Shown here in pieces: positions 10,907-22,028 of a DNA stretch of 64,000 nucleotides. The stretch is taken from assembly GCA_033816765.1 (NCBI GenBank), contig CM066295.1, forward strand, positions 1,178,001 through 1,242,000. The letters are read 5' to 3'. Made by a program: the position numbers and the translations under genes. This DNA is from Nothopassalora personata. Taxonomy: Eukaryota > Ascomycota > Dothideomycetes > Mycosphaerellales > Mycosphaerellaceae. Position 1 is the first letter of the stretch. Every line of letters starts with the position of its first letter. A model generated the notes under the pieces. That model made no database searches. It was not told where the DNA came from and was given only the letters and a program-made list of their open reading frames with translations.

Positions 10907-12061
10907 TTATCTCACTCCATGATCCAATCCTGTCATAGGAGGTAATGGTCTTGTGACGTTGAAGCTCGAGCACCGATGATGCGCCTCACAGCATGCACGC
11001 TCAGAGGAGAGTCGAGCAGTCTGCAATGGCGGCGTCATGTTCGAATCCGTCGCCCAACCACGGCCCTTCCATACCACAACTTTTGTATGATCTTTCACAT
11101 CCTTCTCTACAATGTCTTCCCTATCAATTTCGGTCTCATTTGTGCCCACACCGTCGAAAGTGGTAACCCAGTGCAGCACCAACACGGAAAACAAGATATC
11201 GGCGTTGCAGATCATCAAACAGATCCACCCAACTTCTCCCTCCAATTCAAAGAAGACCACAAGGTTCGCTACGCTACTGGCTAATGTAGCACAGCTCCCG
11301 ATAAAAGTCCTGAAAGCGAGTGTCCTCAACTTCGGGTTACTCCTATCAAGATAGAGTCTCCTCAACGGCAGCAAGAACATCAAATTAAGATAGATGTTGA
11401 TGATGACTTCGAGGATGATGAGCGAGAGGGTGGCGGTCGGCCGCATGTTATAATGGCAGACTCCCGCATTATCGATCCCAGTGACGCGCCAGATAAAGGC
11501 GAAGATCACGGCTGCAAGGTAGGGCATTATCATTGCGAAGAAGTTGAAGAGGTAGAGTTTGGAAGACAGCCGAGATTTGAGAGGTCCGCGAACGATCCAG
11601 GCCTTTTCGCAGAGGAAAGTGTAGATTAGAACTTTGGTGGAGAGGTAGGATGTTAGGCCTAAGGCGAATGTCAGTATTCGCAAGGTAGAGGAGGTAGAGG
11701 TTATGGAACGAACATAGCAGCATGCCACCATCGCAGATCATGGAAGATTGATTGATGCCAATGTCTTTGATGACTGCTGTTGCAAAGACGAAGAGGAATG
11801 AATCGACGTAGATGGCGAGAAGTAGCCATGCCGCGACTGGTAGTTCAGACCACTTTCCGATACGTTCGATGCGTCGTGTCAGGCAGGCTCCGAGGATTGG
11901 TAGGGTTATGAGAGTGATGCACATCTACAGAAATCACATTAGCATTGTTGTTGCTGATGTAGTCTATGTCAACCTACAGACGTGACCTGTCCTCCAAACG
12001 GCACCTTGGCGACAGGTATGAAGCCATTGTTCATGGAATTCGTGGCAGCGATGCTACCCAT
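10907..12061 (-). CDS. Seven-transmembrane protein, receptor-like
   Basis: Three exons give a 348-residue protein: 12061-11978, 11924-11714 and 11658-10907, with introns of 53 and 55 nt (GTAGGT...TGTAG and GTTCGT...CTTAG). Splicing joins FGGQVTS to MCITLITLP and GGMLLC to LTSYLSTKV without a frame break. Seven hydrophobic segments follow in order, for example LLLAIYVDSFLFVFATAV (TM2), FFAMIMPYLAAVIFAFIW (TM4), LIILEVIINIYLNLMFLLPL (TM5) and LMICNADILFSVLVLHWV (TM7). A cytosolic tail of ~80 residues, rich in charged residues, ends the protein. The topology matches fungal GPCR-like membrane proteins of unknown ligand. No G-protein motif can be named. Both introns lie between hydrophobic segments. 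Confidence 0.75.
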
Positions 12062-12526
12062 GAGACCAAGGTGAACGAAAGGCCCACTATGCAGGGGTGG
12101 AGAATGAGTCGAGCGCGTGAAAACCATCAATCAGGGCACGGCGACCAGGTTGGTTTAAGCATATCGTGCAGCGTTGCCTCTGGCGTCAGTGGTGGCCAAC
12201 CATGAGCCGATGGATGGGAGGCCTCGTCTGCAACATTTGACATCAGTGAGGAGCAAGCGAAGGCCATGATTCGAGAGGCTGCGTTCTGGACGTGGTCGCC
12301 AATGAGATCTGGTTGTTCTGGTTCCAGGAAGGAACGCAGCTCAAAGACGATTAGGTTCGCTGCCGCTGCCACTAGCGCACGTGTCAGATCGCACAGGGTT
12401 CGCCAAGACCAACCACATTTTCCCTTGATCGGTTAGCGCACGTGGGCACGACTGGGTTAGATCAACCTATGCTCTCGCTATGGCATTCGCCGCTGTCGCT
12501 GCTCATCCTGTTGCAGGATGTGAATC
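12062..12526. other. Intergenic between seven-TM gene and TRM2
   Basis: Holds the promoter of the seven-TM gene and the 3' end of TRM2. Both are on the minus strand. No other feature is supported. Confidence 0.4.
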
Positions 12527-14341
12527 TCAAGCTTCATCCTTGGCGACAGCAGGAGCATCGCCGTTTGAAGCCTGCTCCTCCACTTTCGATGCCACTACTT
12601 TCTTCCTCAGCGTAGCAACACCCTCAACATGGCTCGTCTGCGGGAAGAAATCAAACCCTCTCAATGTCTCAATCTCGTACAGCCCATCCAATCCTTCTTT
12701 ACCGTCCAAGCCAGGCAGTCCGCCCACAAGCCAACCCACATCTCGCGCTTGTGTATGCACATTGCAGCTCACATAGCAGACTCGTGCAGGTCCATATTCT
12801 AGTAGTTGTCTGATGAAGCCTTCGTCACAGCCCTTGCGCGGAGGATCTATGACCACAACAGTCTCGCTTGGCGGGAACTTCTCGGTGTCGACGGAAGCAA
12901 ATAGCGCGTTGGCATCGGCGGCAATGAAGTGTGTGCCGTCCTCTGGGAGGTTGTTGAGCCTCGCGTTCTTCCTGGCGAAGTCGATGGATTGTGCTGAGAT
13001 GTCGATACCTATGCTGTTGTGGAACATCTTGGATAGGGTGATGGTGAAGAAACCAGAACCGCAGTATGCGTCGATCATGTTCTTGATCTGCGGCGTGCTC
13101 CCAGATTCGCCGTCGCTCTGCGTCGAGGTATCAAGAATGTGCTCCCGGATGTACTGTGTCACCACTGGTAGGATCGAGTTGTTATTCTGGAAGAATGCGC
13201 CAGCTGGATTGTCAAGGCGGTAGTCGTCCACATACTCTGTTGACGTCTGCTTGTGGTCGGTGATACAAGTCTTGCGATGCACATGGCTACCACAATCCTC
13301 GAGCACTTCATCGTTTGTATCATGGTCCTTGTCCTCCTCCACCATTCCTGCCTGTTTCTTCAGTCGTTCTGTGTTCTCTCGTAGCAGCAGTGTAGCGCCC
13401 TTTTGGTATTTGTCGATGTTCTCTGCCACTCTTTTCCGCTCCCACTTCATGCCCATTCGTACAGCATCTGTACCTATTGGGCAATCCTCGATGTCCATCG
13501 TCTTTCGTGTGCCCTTCTTCATGTATCCAATGGGTGGCACCTCTGGCCAAGTGACCTGCTTTCCTTGTCTCTTATCACGGCGGCCACCGGGCGGACCATC
13601 GAAGTGCGGTGTGAGCTTCGTTCGATAGCCATAGTGTAAAGGTGATCCAATCGTATCGCCGACCTTGGGTACTGCCGATGCTGGAAGCTTGGAGAAGTTG
13701 CGGTAGGCTTTCTCCACTATCGTCCTCTTATGTGCGAGCTGGTCGTCGTAGGACATGTGCTGGAATTGGCAACCTGAACACTGCGTGAAGTAAGGGCACT
13801 TCGGGTCCTGTGTTCGAAGCTTTCCTGGCTGCACCACTTTCACAAAGTCTGCGAGAGAGTATGATTCATCGTCGAAATGCTTGTAGACTCTTGCAGTGAC
13901 AACATCGCCAGGAGCAGAAAAGGGGACAACGTATACTTGGCCATCTTTCTCCGCAAGACCATCACCAGTGGAAGATAGTTCGTTGATGGTGACATCTATT
14001 TCAGCCTGCATCTCAGGCAAGACCTTTGCCTGCTCTCCCTCTGCAGCTGCATCGTTGCTGCTGATCCTGACGTTCTTCAGCAGGTTCCTGATATCTGCTA
14101 GCAACACTTCTTCGTTCGAGCCGTCCGCGACAGCGGTAGTCTTCTGTTTCTTGCTCTTCTTGAAATGCCTCTTGCCCTCGTTAAAAGGTCGCTTCTGGAC
14201 CATGGCTGGTAGAAGACTCGGTCGCGCAAGTGTTGTTGGCTTCAACGTCACAATGCGACGCAAAGTGAACATTGAAGGTCGAGTGAACTGTGCATGTGAG
14301 AGCTCGAGAAATGTTGGACGCGACAAAAAATGTGCCTTCAC
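12527..14341 (-). CDS. TRM2: tRNA (uracil-5-)-methyltransferase, TRM2 family
   Basis: Single-exon protein of 604 residues from the first ATG. Trm2 uses S-adenosylmethionine to make 5-methyluridine-54 in the T-loop of tRNA. A Lys-rich region (HFKKSKKQK) is followed by a TRAM domain (about residues 115-175). Next is a Cys cluster CPYFTQCSGC (about 180-190), like the Fe-S cysteines of RlmD/TrmA relatives. The SAM-binding motif DAYCGSGFFTITL lies near residue 420, and DPPRKGCDEG near 495. VCYVSCNVHTQARD near 525 carries the catalytic Cys. All key residues are present. An in-frame ATG (MVQKRPFNEGKRH, residue 47) could be a second start. The ~46 residues before it are Arg/Ser/Thr-rich and could be a mitochondrial presequence, so dual localisation is possible but unproven. 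Confidence 0.93.
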   Translation of the reverse strand: MKAHFLSRPTFLELSHAQFTRPSMFTLRRIVTLKPTTLARPSLLPAMVQKRPFNEGKRHFKKSKKQKTTAVADGSNEEVLLADIRNLLKNVRISSNDAAAEGEQAKVLPEMQAEIDVTINELSSTGDGLAEKDGQVYVVPFSAPGDVVTARVYKHFDDESYSLADFVKVVQPGKLRTQDPKCPYFTQCSGCQFQHMSYDDQLAHKRTIVEKAYRNFSKLPASAVPKVGDTIGSPLHYGYRTKLTPHFDGPPGGRRDKRQGKQVTWPEVPPIGYMKKGTRKTMDIEDCPIGTDAVRMGMKWERKRVAENIDKYQKGATLLLRENTERLKKQAGMVEEDKDHDTNDEVLEDCGSHVHRKTCITDHKQTSTEYVDDYRLDNPAGAFFQNNNSILPVVTQYIREHILDTSTQSDGESGSTPQIKNMIDAYCGSGFFTITLSKMFHNSIGIDISAQSIDFARKNARLNNLPEDGTHFIAADANALFASVDTEKFPPSETVVVIDPPRKGCDEGFIRQLLEYGPARVCYVSCNVHTQARDVGWLVGGLPGLDGKEGLDGLYEIETLRGFDFFPQTSHVEGVATLRKKVVASKVEEQASNGDAPAVAKDEA

Positions 14342-14701
14342 TCACTGGCTGTCAGAATGCATACGCTAGCTAACGATCCTTGCTGCACCGCCAACCTGCT
14401 TCCGCACTCCACATCTTGACTCTCGGCTGCTTCTCCCACTTCCATACACAGGATGAAAATTCGGTCGAGAGTACTTTTGCAGTGTGAATGTGGCAGCAAC
14501 AGATCTCTGGGTACTCGTCCCCGAGTGCGAGTGCTCCGCGATCCCTAGAGGACACATATTCATTCACATGTTTGCTTCCGCGAAATGGTGGTCTACGTTT
14601 TACCTCTCGCTCCTTCACATGATGCGTCGCTCTTCTTCAGGTTCAAATGCTCAGCTGTGTTTTGAGATCAGTAGGTATCGTCAAATCGACGCTGGTCTAG
14701 T
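14342..14701. other. Intergenic, TRM2 promoter side
   Basis: About 360 bp between the TRM2 start (minus) and the signal-peptide frame at 14702 (plus). No supported feature. Confidence 0.4.
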
Positions 14702-16500
14702 ATGGCGAAAAGGCTGGCTTTCCTGCTGGCTTGCCTCTTCTTGTTGCTGACACAGGCCACTGCCTCACGTTTGGAATCATGGCCTGTGATATCACGCGAA
14801 GAACGCAGGTATTGGAACGCAGTCTTTGGCCTGGAGCCTACCATGGACGGTATCTATTGCTCCGCCTCGCTCGATCCCAACACCACAATGAGCCCTGGCT
14901 TTCGCCGAAGGAGGCAACGAGTATCGAGCTGTGATGCAAAGACTATGCAGACGGTGTCAAACCGCTGCAGACACACAAGTTTCCATATCTATGCAAAAAG
15001 TAACTTGAGTCTGACATTGCACAAGGGCCGAGCTCACAGGAATCAATTCCACAGAAATGTATAGAGGTCACGCCTCACCACAAGACTTGCGCTATGGTGA
15101 TAGGTTTCCACTGCGCAACAGCCGCCAAAATCACAGTCTTCCAAACGTTAAAGAAGTACGGGTCACGATCAAAGTGATGAGAGAAGCCCGCGAGCACAGT
15201 ATGGAGATGCGTCCGCACCATCCATATGTCAACATCGCAATCCCGACCTTTATGTACACAACCATCCCACCAGTCAGACCGCTGAAGTTTCCTGTTCAGG
15301 CTGCGTGGCAGTGGATGGAAGACGATGACCACTGGGATAGTCCATGGTTCGGTATGCTCCTCGAACGATCTCAGAAGCCGCAGATCGGGACGGCTTCCAG
15401 CTTGAACAACCTGAATGGCCGTTTGAGGAGTACGGGGAGCCCTGGCATGGCCTTGCTACATTGGACGCTGCATCTGATTCGATCTTTGCAGACCGTCAAC
15501 GTGTACTCAACTTGCCAGACTACGACTCGAGGAAGGCGTGGAAGTTTCCGGACTATGACTTCTACAGAGATCCTGGCAACACGATAGTTGTGGCTGACGT
15601 CTCCGGTCATAGCACGTCTCTCTATGCAGTCGGCGCGGGCAACTGTGTTCTCGAATCCCCGCCGTGGACCACGCATCAAGAACTACAGCCGTCAACCTTT
15701 GCGACCAACCATCCGGCGGCGGACTGGTCAGAATAGATGCGGAATGAGGTGGAAACACTTCTTCAGACCTTGGACCAAGTCATCCAGCAGTTCACCAAAT
15801 CATGATCCTGCCTACTGGAAGTGGCGGGACAGAGACCATCATGACCGACTTTGCTCGACGTCTCGCTGATTGGGGCACGAACACCTCGTTCCTTCCATTT
15901 CCAGACCCGCAATGGCTAGGAAGCTTAGGTGCAGCAGAGTCCGCCAGGAAAGCCATGACGCCGGAAACATCGATACCTAACCGCTTTCCAATGCCTGAGC
16001 CTACACTGCAGCCGAGACCGGCATGACAGAAAGAGCACAAGAGTCCGTGGCGTTCTCCGTCTCGAAAAGAGCCGCATCAATGACGACGACGACATCCACT
16101 GCAGTGTGCGAGTACAAAGGCAACCACAAAGGCGACTGGCGCTGCCTTGACTCTATGGAATGCTCAGACGCGACAGCAAGCCTTTTCTTTGCGGAGTAGC
16201 CGGTATTGCAGACCCTGCTTATGTCAAATTCGGAATATCTCGAATCTAGAAGGCAAGATTGCTACTGTCCATTGATGAATACTAACATAGGAGATCGATG
16301 TTTTCCTCGCGGCGATCGTGCGCCGTATACTCCAACCATACTGTTCGAAGTGGAGCTGAGAATTTGGCGGCGGCAATTCATCAGGATGATGCTGGTCTCG
16401 AGGCATTGCTCGACACACAACAGCGAAACACAACAGCGAGAGTAGCATGTTCAGCGGCAAGATACTCTCATGCAAAATATCCTACCTGACCCTATGCGCT
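14702..16500 (+). pseudogene. Remains of an unrecognised secreted-protein gene
   Basis: An ATG at 14702 opens a convincing signal peptide (MAKRLAFLLACLFLLLTQAT followed by ASR) and then WPVISREERRYWNAVFGLEP. Downstream, coding-looking pieces lie in several frames: QAAWQWMEDDDHWDSPWFG near 15300-15355, and LNLPDYDSRKAWKFPDYDFY with NTIVVADVSGHSTSLYAVG at 15510-15640. A further open piece at 15802-16026 contains IMTDFARRLADWGTNTSF. I could not join them with good splice signals, and every frame carries stops. I therefore read it as a decayed gene, but a multi-exon live gene is possible. I do not recognise the family. The aromatic, Asp-rich composition suggests an extracellular protein. The 3' limit is a guess. 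Confidence 0.35.
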
Positions 16501-18246
16501 GTCAATGTAACGACTGATAGCCATACTCGGCAGTGGGTGTCGCACATTGCGCCGCCTTGAGCACGCACGAGAACTCGGCGCCATGGACAGTCTCTGAGAC
16601 TCGTGTCAGACTGTGAAGATGGCAATGCTGGTTGATACTCCCACACTGGGCGCAGCCTTTGCGACTATTGTGCGCTGTATGGAAGCCGTCCATTACTGCG
16701 TGGCAGCTAGTCATCCGGTCAGTAAAGGAGCGTCATGCCACTCGCGCTGCTTCAGACTGTAGCTAGCTGGGCATGTTTCCAAACTCGTTGTACGCCACCT
16801 TGGCTGGTCGCAAGTCTAGAGGTGAAGCGCGAGGCGTCGAGAGATGTTGCTGATGCCAAGTCATGTCGTGGAGGGCACTACTCGTGCGGGCAAAACAGGG
16901 CAAGGAGGTGAAGTGGTTCTTTGTAGAGATCCTGCTTCATGGCAGCCACGTGAAAGGTGCCATACTGGCTCCAGCCATCTTTCAGTTGCAGATGACCAGC
17001 TTGAGCTCTGTGAGTAGATTCTTCTCTGCAGAACTTGGCACATATTGGTAGCACTTCGTACAGCCTGAAGGATGAGCGAACCCCGGGCTTTTCGGACGTT
17101 TTCGGCCTTCAAGTCGCTGATACAGACTCAATGCCAGCTCTGTAGTCTCAGCCATGCAGATCATGTGCACTATTCCAAGATCGCTCTAGGATCGTTCCCG
17201 ATCCGGAGCCTTGTCTTATGGATTCAGGCAATAAGCAGAACTCTACCAGTGTAGTTCGCATTCACTCGCAGGAAACGCAACGATATGGCACTGACGCTTG
17301 CCAGTGCAGACGCATATCGGGATGTTCTCAAAACTGTGATATTCAATGATAGCAGTCGCTCCAGATCTCTGATCATCAGCGGATCCATGTTTGAACTGTA
17401 GTGACTCTGCCTTGCAACACAACAACGCATCTTGGCATCAAGGTGCAGAGAGAGCATCGAGCGTGAAGTCTTCACACAGTTGAATCTTCCGTCAGACATT
17501 CCACGACATGCGTTAATGGAGAAAGCAGTCGGAATGTGCGCCTTCCAGAAAAGATTCTCGTCATGAATTACAAATGCGTGAGCATATTGTGGACACTCAC
17601 GTTTGGCGGCGAGTGGGTCGACAAATTGACTTCATGCCCAACGCTGATGCGGCGCTTTAGAGGTAGGCTATCGCGATAGATGCATTTGTCGTGTAAATGT
17701 TGTGTGATTCGACTGGGCACGAATATTATAAAGTGGTCTCTGTTGGGGGTTTCTCGCAGGCCAACCCGAGAGGAAGGGAAGGGATAAGAACAGATTCTGT
17801 GTCACTGCCGCTCTTGTAAATCGTGAATAAAGTGTGAGTTCTGCAAGTCTGTCGAGACAGATGTAATCCTGTTTTGTCCTTGTTGTTGCTTGATGTTTGT
17901 AAGAGGAGGTTCGCCAGTGGCAGTCTATCCTTACAGCCGAAGGCAACATCCGGGACCCACTCCTTAGGTCCGAGGATAGGCTACAAACACAAACGCAACA
18001 ACCACTTTCTTTTGTACATTCCAGGAAGATTGTCCCCATTTGACAACGTCGATCGATTTATCATGTACCATTACGGCACTATCGGCACGGAGACCTGGTA
18101 TGCACGACAAAAGCCCAAGGAATTTCGCCACTTGCTATGCTCATCCCAGCGTAGCCCATCAAGAACTCCATCAGGGCGGTCATGACGCCGCAAACCCGCA
18201 GAAGCATGTTGTGTCTTCGTTATATGCACAGCTCTTACTCTAGCAT
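16501..18246. other. Long stretch without supported gene, 1.7 kb
   Basis: Short frames only, with ordinary base composition. The left part may hold more debris of the broken gene at 14702, and the right part is the 3' region of ACL1. I found no tRNA-like or repeat structure. Confidence 0.35.
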
Positions 18247-20439
18247 CTAGCCGACACTGACCTCAACACGGCCCTCGTTACCTGGCGCGCCCTTGCCCAA
18301 CTCTGGGAGAAGGTAGGTGATATCGTCCCAAGGATGCCTGTACAGTCCAGTGCGCAGTCTCTTCTGGTCGAGGAAATGGGCAATAAGTCCGATCGAGCGA
18401 CCGAGGACGAAGAGACCGTTGAGCACGCCCATCTTGAGGTAGTCTTCCGCCTCTTCGGGTGAGAATGCGCCGGAGTTACGGAGGAGATCGACGAAGCAGA
18501 CGGCAACGCAACCATCGACGTTGAGGATGAGGTTGTCCTTCTTGGACGTGGTGACAGTCTCCACGGCAAGGGCGTAGTCGAGAAGCTTGTGGCTTGGGAA
18601 CTTTGCCTGGACGTACTCCTTCACGAGGGAGACACGGAGATCTGGGTTGTTTCGCGACTTGACACGGTGACCGATACCAGGAACTAGAGGACGGTTAGAA
18701 TCACCAAATTCAAGTCTCTCGACCAGCGGCACTTACTGAGCTTGTTCTCTTTCCTCATGGTGTCGACGAATTCACGTGGCGAAAGGCCCTTGTCGAAAGC
18801 ACGGGTGAACTCCTCAGCAGCTCCGTCAAGAGCACCACCAAAACGGGAGCCGATAGTGAGCAAGCCAGCGACCAGCGCAGAGATCAAATCCTTTCCGGCA
18901 CGGGTGGTGATGATGGTGTTCATGGCACCAGACACAGCTGGACCGTGATCGGCAGTAAGCATGAGTACCATCTCCAGGAACTTGCTAGCGTGCTCAGGCA
19001 GTCTTCGTCGGAACCACAGCAGCGACATGACACCGCCAATACCAATGTCCTCTCTGAAGACATCGGAAATGGGCAGACCGGCGTAGAGGAGTTCTTGACC
19101 ACGGTCGTCGGAGATTGTCGAGATGAAAGCAGCTGGCTTGCGGATAAGACCAAGCTCCTGGGCCCAAGAGTAGTCGATTGGAATTTTCGGAACAGCCGGC
19201 TCTGCAGCTGGCTTGATGTGACCGGCACTCACAAGCTTCTGGTAGACCTGGGAGAGCATGCTTGGGAGCTCCTCGAATGTCTCGGGAACGAAGAAGCCAG
19301 CATCGCGCATAGACTTGTTCTTCGTAGCAGCAGTTTCGAGCAGGGAGTTGGCGAGCGATCCAGCATGACCGAATTGGACCTCCGTCTTGAGCATGCTGGC
19401 GACTGTGCCGATGGCCCAAGCGACGATTGGCTTGGTGATGATGCCGGCCTTGACAGCCTCGATCACGCGGTATTCCTCAACACCACCGACTTCTCCAAGC
19501 AGCACAAGAATCTTGCACTCCGGGTCGGCCTGGTATCTGAGCATGTGGTCGATGAATGTGGTGCCGGGGTATCTGTCACCACCAATGGCAACACCCTCGT
19601 ACACACCGTCGGTGTTTTGCGCGATGATGTTGTTTAGCTCGTTGGACATACCTCCAGACTTGGAGACGTAGCCGACGGAGCCCTTGCGGTAGAGCTTGGA
19701 TGCCACAATGTTGTCCATCATACCACCCGTGTTACCAATCTTGAAAGCACCCGGCTTGATGCCACCGACAGTGGCTGGGCCAATGATGGTGACACCCTTC
19801 TTCTTGGCCACATGGAGGATTTCACGTGCGCGCCTCTCTGGGACACCTTCAGCAATGATAGCGATTGCCTTGATCTGTGGGTACTCCATGAGCTCCATGG
19901 TGGAGCTGTAGACGGATCGGGAGGAAGCGAAGTTGACCACTACATCAACATCGTTGTGCTTGGCCACGGCCGAGTCTACTGATTGGTAGACTGGGAGAAG
20001 AGTCTCGGAGGTACCCCAGTACCTGGTGTTGGAATCAGTTCGGTGCTCTCCAAAGTGCGCGGCTGTCGCGAATGCTCACATCTTGCTCACGAACTGGCCG
20101 CCGAAGGTGTAGATGATACCAGCGACTGAAGGAGTCTTGCGCTTGCAGATGAAGTCGAAGTCGAGCATGCCCTGCACAGCCTTGGTCTGCATACCACTGC
20201 CCTTCTGTCAGTGTCCATGTCCGCCGAAGCTGCCTGGCATGGGCAGAACATGTGCGCCGTGACCGAACTTACTAGACGAAACATCTTGTCTTTGGGTGGA
20301 AGAGAGAGTGTGATGGCTGTGGGCTCAAGGATCGGCTTGGAGCAGCGAACCTCTGAATGTTGTCGTTCGCGGAGATGTTGCTGGCGTTGTTGCCATTGAC
20401 CGCGTTGGCAGTGCCATTTGGCACGGCACCTGCAGCCAT
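18247..20439 (-). CDS. ACL1: ATP-citrate lyase, subunit 1 (C-terminal half homologue)
   Basis: Four exons give 668 residues: 20439-20273, 20196-20080, 20022-18737 and 18683-18247, with introns of 76, 57 and 53 nt that keep frame (for example TRCFV-YGMQ and ENKL-IPGIGHR). Fungal ATP-citrate lyase is a two-gene enzyme. This subunit carries the CoA-binding/ligase part with the phospho-His region (GQ/GHAG type: [12 protein letters not shown]) and the citrate-synthase-like C-terminus ([17 protein letters not shown]). With ACL2 it turns citrate, CoA and ATP into cytosolic acetyl-CoA and oxaloacetate, for lipid synthesis and acetylation. The first ~40 residues (Asn/Ala-rich, up to PSRSLSP) are a variable extension. 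All conserved blocks are intact. It diverges from ACL2. Confidence 0.96.
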
Positions 20440-20757
20440 GCTGGTCGGATTCGGCTGTTTCTGAGGTCGGTGTATCTGGCTTTGGACAACTGCAAATTGC
20501 TCGGGGTCAGCTTCAAGCGCTAGACTCTGTGCTGTGCCAAGGGCGAGTCTGGTGAGATTCGTGATGGCTGATGCGATGGAGAGCTTGTCGGTCGGACCAC
20601 TTCACGGGCCAAGGATAAATTTTGAGGCGGCGGTGCTCGAATGTTGCGTTGCGGTGGTGCACGCTGAAGGCTGAAGCGACGCAGTACTTACTTACTTAGC
20701 ACTGAAACAGCCTGCTGGTATCAAGAGTGCGCGAGTGCGGCGTTGAATCAAGGAAGC

Positions 20758-20789
20758 AGGAGGAGGAGGAGGAGGAGGAGGAGGAGGAG
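20758..20789. repeat. GGA triplet microsatellite
   Basis: About ten tandem GGA units, read as pyrimidine CTC/TCC units on the ACL1 strand, ~320 bp upstream of the ACL1 start and likely in its leader or promoter. Confidence 0.9.
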
Positions 20790-21233
20790 CGACAGCAGTG
20801 CAAAGATTGTCCGTTTCACCGTCGGTGGTTGACTTCCATTTCTTCTCAGCAAAGCCATGGTCGTTCCCGCCGCCCTGCAGCTTGCTGAGAAGACAACCAG
20901 GGCCAGGGCCAGGGCCCCCCGCCCCCCCGCGCTAGCCAAACTCCAACTCCGGGACTCAGCTCGACATTCCTCGGGTCTCCATCCCGCTGCCACTCCGTCC
21001 ATTTATTGCACACCATCTGTCCGTTGGCAACATGATGACTGCTTTCACCATCACGACACGGCACGCATGTCCGAAGGGGCACGGCAGGAACGCAGCTCCC
21101 AGACGACTGCTGTTTCTGGAAGCGTATCATCAACCAGCGGGTGTTATTACTATTATTCAATAGAATGGACGGGACACGCGACTTGGATCCGTCCGTGCTT
21201 GTCGTTCTCGCATTCGTCAATTCACCGCGAAGT

Positions 21234-21263
21234 CGCCCCTCCTAACTTTTGGTGGGAGGGGCG
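21234..21263. promoter_or_regulatory. CCCCT inverted repeat between ACL1 and ACL2
   Basis: Arms CGCCCCTCC and GGAGGGGCG match perfectly around a 12-base spacer. It could bind a zinc-finger factor on either side or form a hairpin. Function is inferred from position and the CCCCT core only. Confidence 0.45.
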
Positions 21264-22028
21264 TCATGGCATTGGGATGCGCAACACTTGGCGCGTGTGA
21301 GCTCAACCATCGTGCTGATGAGACAATGTCTTCTCCACGCGATCCGATAAGTCTTCGTTGAGCCTACGCGCAGCGTCGTGTAGGGATGCAGCAATCGTTC
21401 AGCTGCGTCATGCCACGAAGAAATATCTTTAGTCGAGCTCCGGTGGGCGGGTAACGGATAGCTGACCTGCGTCGCTAGCGTGAACGTTCATTCAACGTGC
21501 CCTGTCTTGGAAAATGGGCAGAACACAGCTCGACAGATCCGTGGTTCTGTTTCCTCCTGATCCCTCCTCCCACGACATACTCACACCTCCTCACTGCCGC
21601 AATCGAGAACACCATCACATTCATTATCTAGATACACAGGTGTGTTGCACAGCATCCAGCCTTGACAGGTGAGTTTCTACTTTAGCTTTGCTTCGGAGCT
21701 GGGTTGCGGGCGACTTTTGAAGGGCAAGGATTACCGGGCGATTCCCGCTATTTCACAACACTTCTTCGACAACAACAGGAACGAGAGCGACAGATTCCAC
21801 CCACGGAGGAGGGAGCGGTCAGCACAACCACAGACCTTCGTCCATCTTCAGCTTCGTGTGCGTTTTGTCCAATTGCCCAGCTTGCGACTATTCTTCTAGT
21901 CCTGAGCTTTTTCCGCCGCCGCGCCTGCCCCGAGATCAGCTCACAATTCTGTCACCTTCACGACTCCAGCAAGAAGAAGAACAATTGCTTACGAGAATAC
22001 GCAGAACAGATCGCAGAGCAGAAACAAC

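Larger units (their letters stand above)
20440..22028. promoter_or_regulatory. Shared divergent promoter of ACL1 and ACL2
   Basis: The 1589 bp between the two start codons must hold the control region of both subunits. Near ACL1 is a GGA-triplet tract (20758-20789), and a GGGCCA repeat plus C-runs lie at about 20885-20930. A perfect 9-bp inverted repeat, CGCCCCTCC / GGAGGGGCG, lies at 21234-21263 with a 12-base gap. Each arm contains CCCCT, the core bound by stress-type C2H2 zinc-finger factors in fungi. Near ACL2, a possible leader-intron donor (GTGAGTTTC) stands at 21669. Head-to-head ACL1/ACL2 is a known arrangement in filamentous ascomycetes. The role of each motif is inference. Confidence 0.6.
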
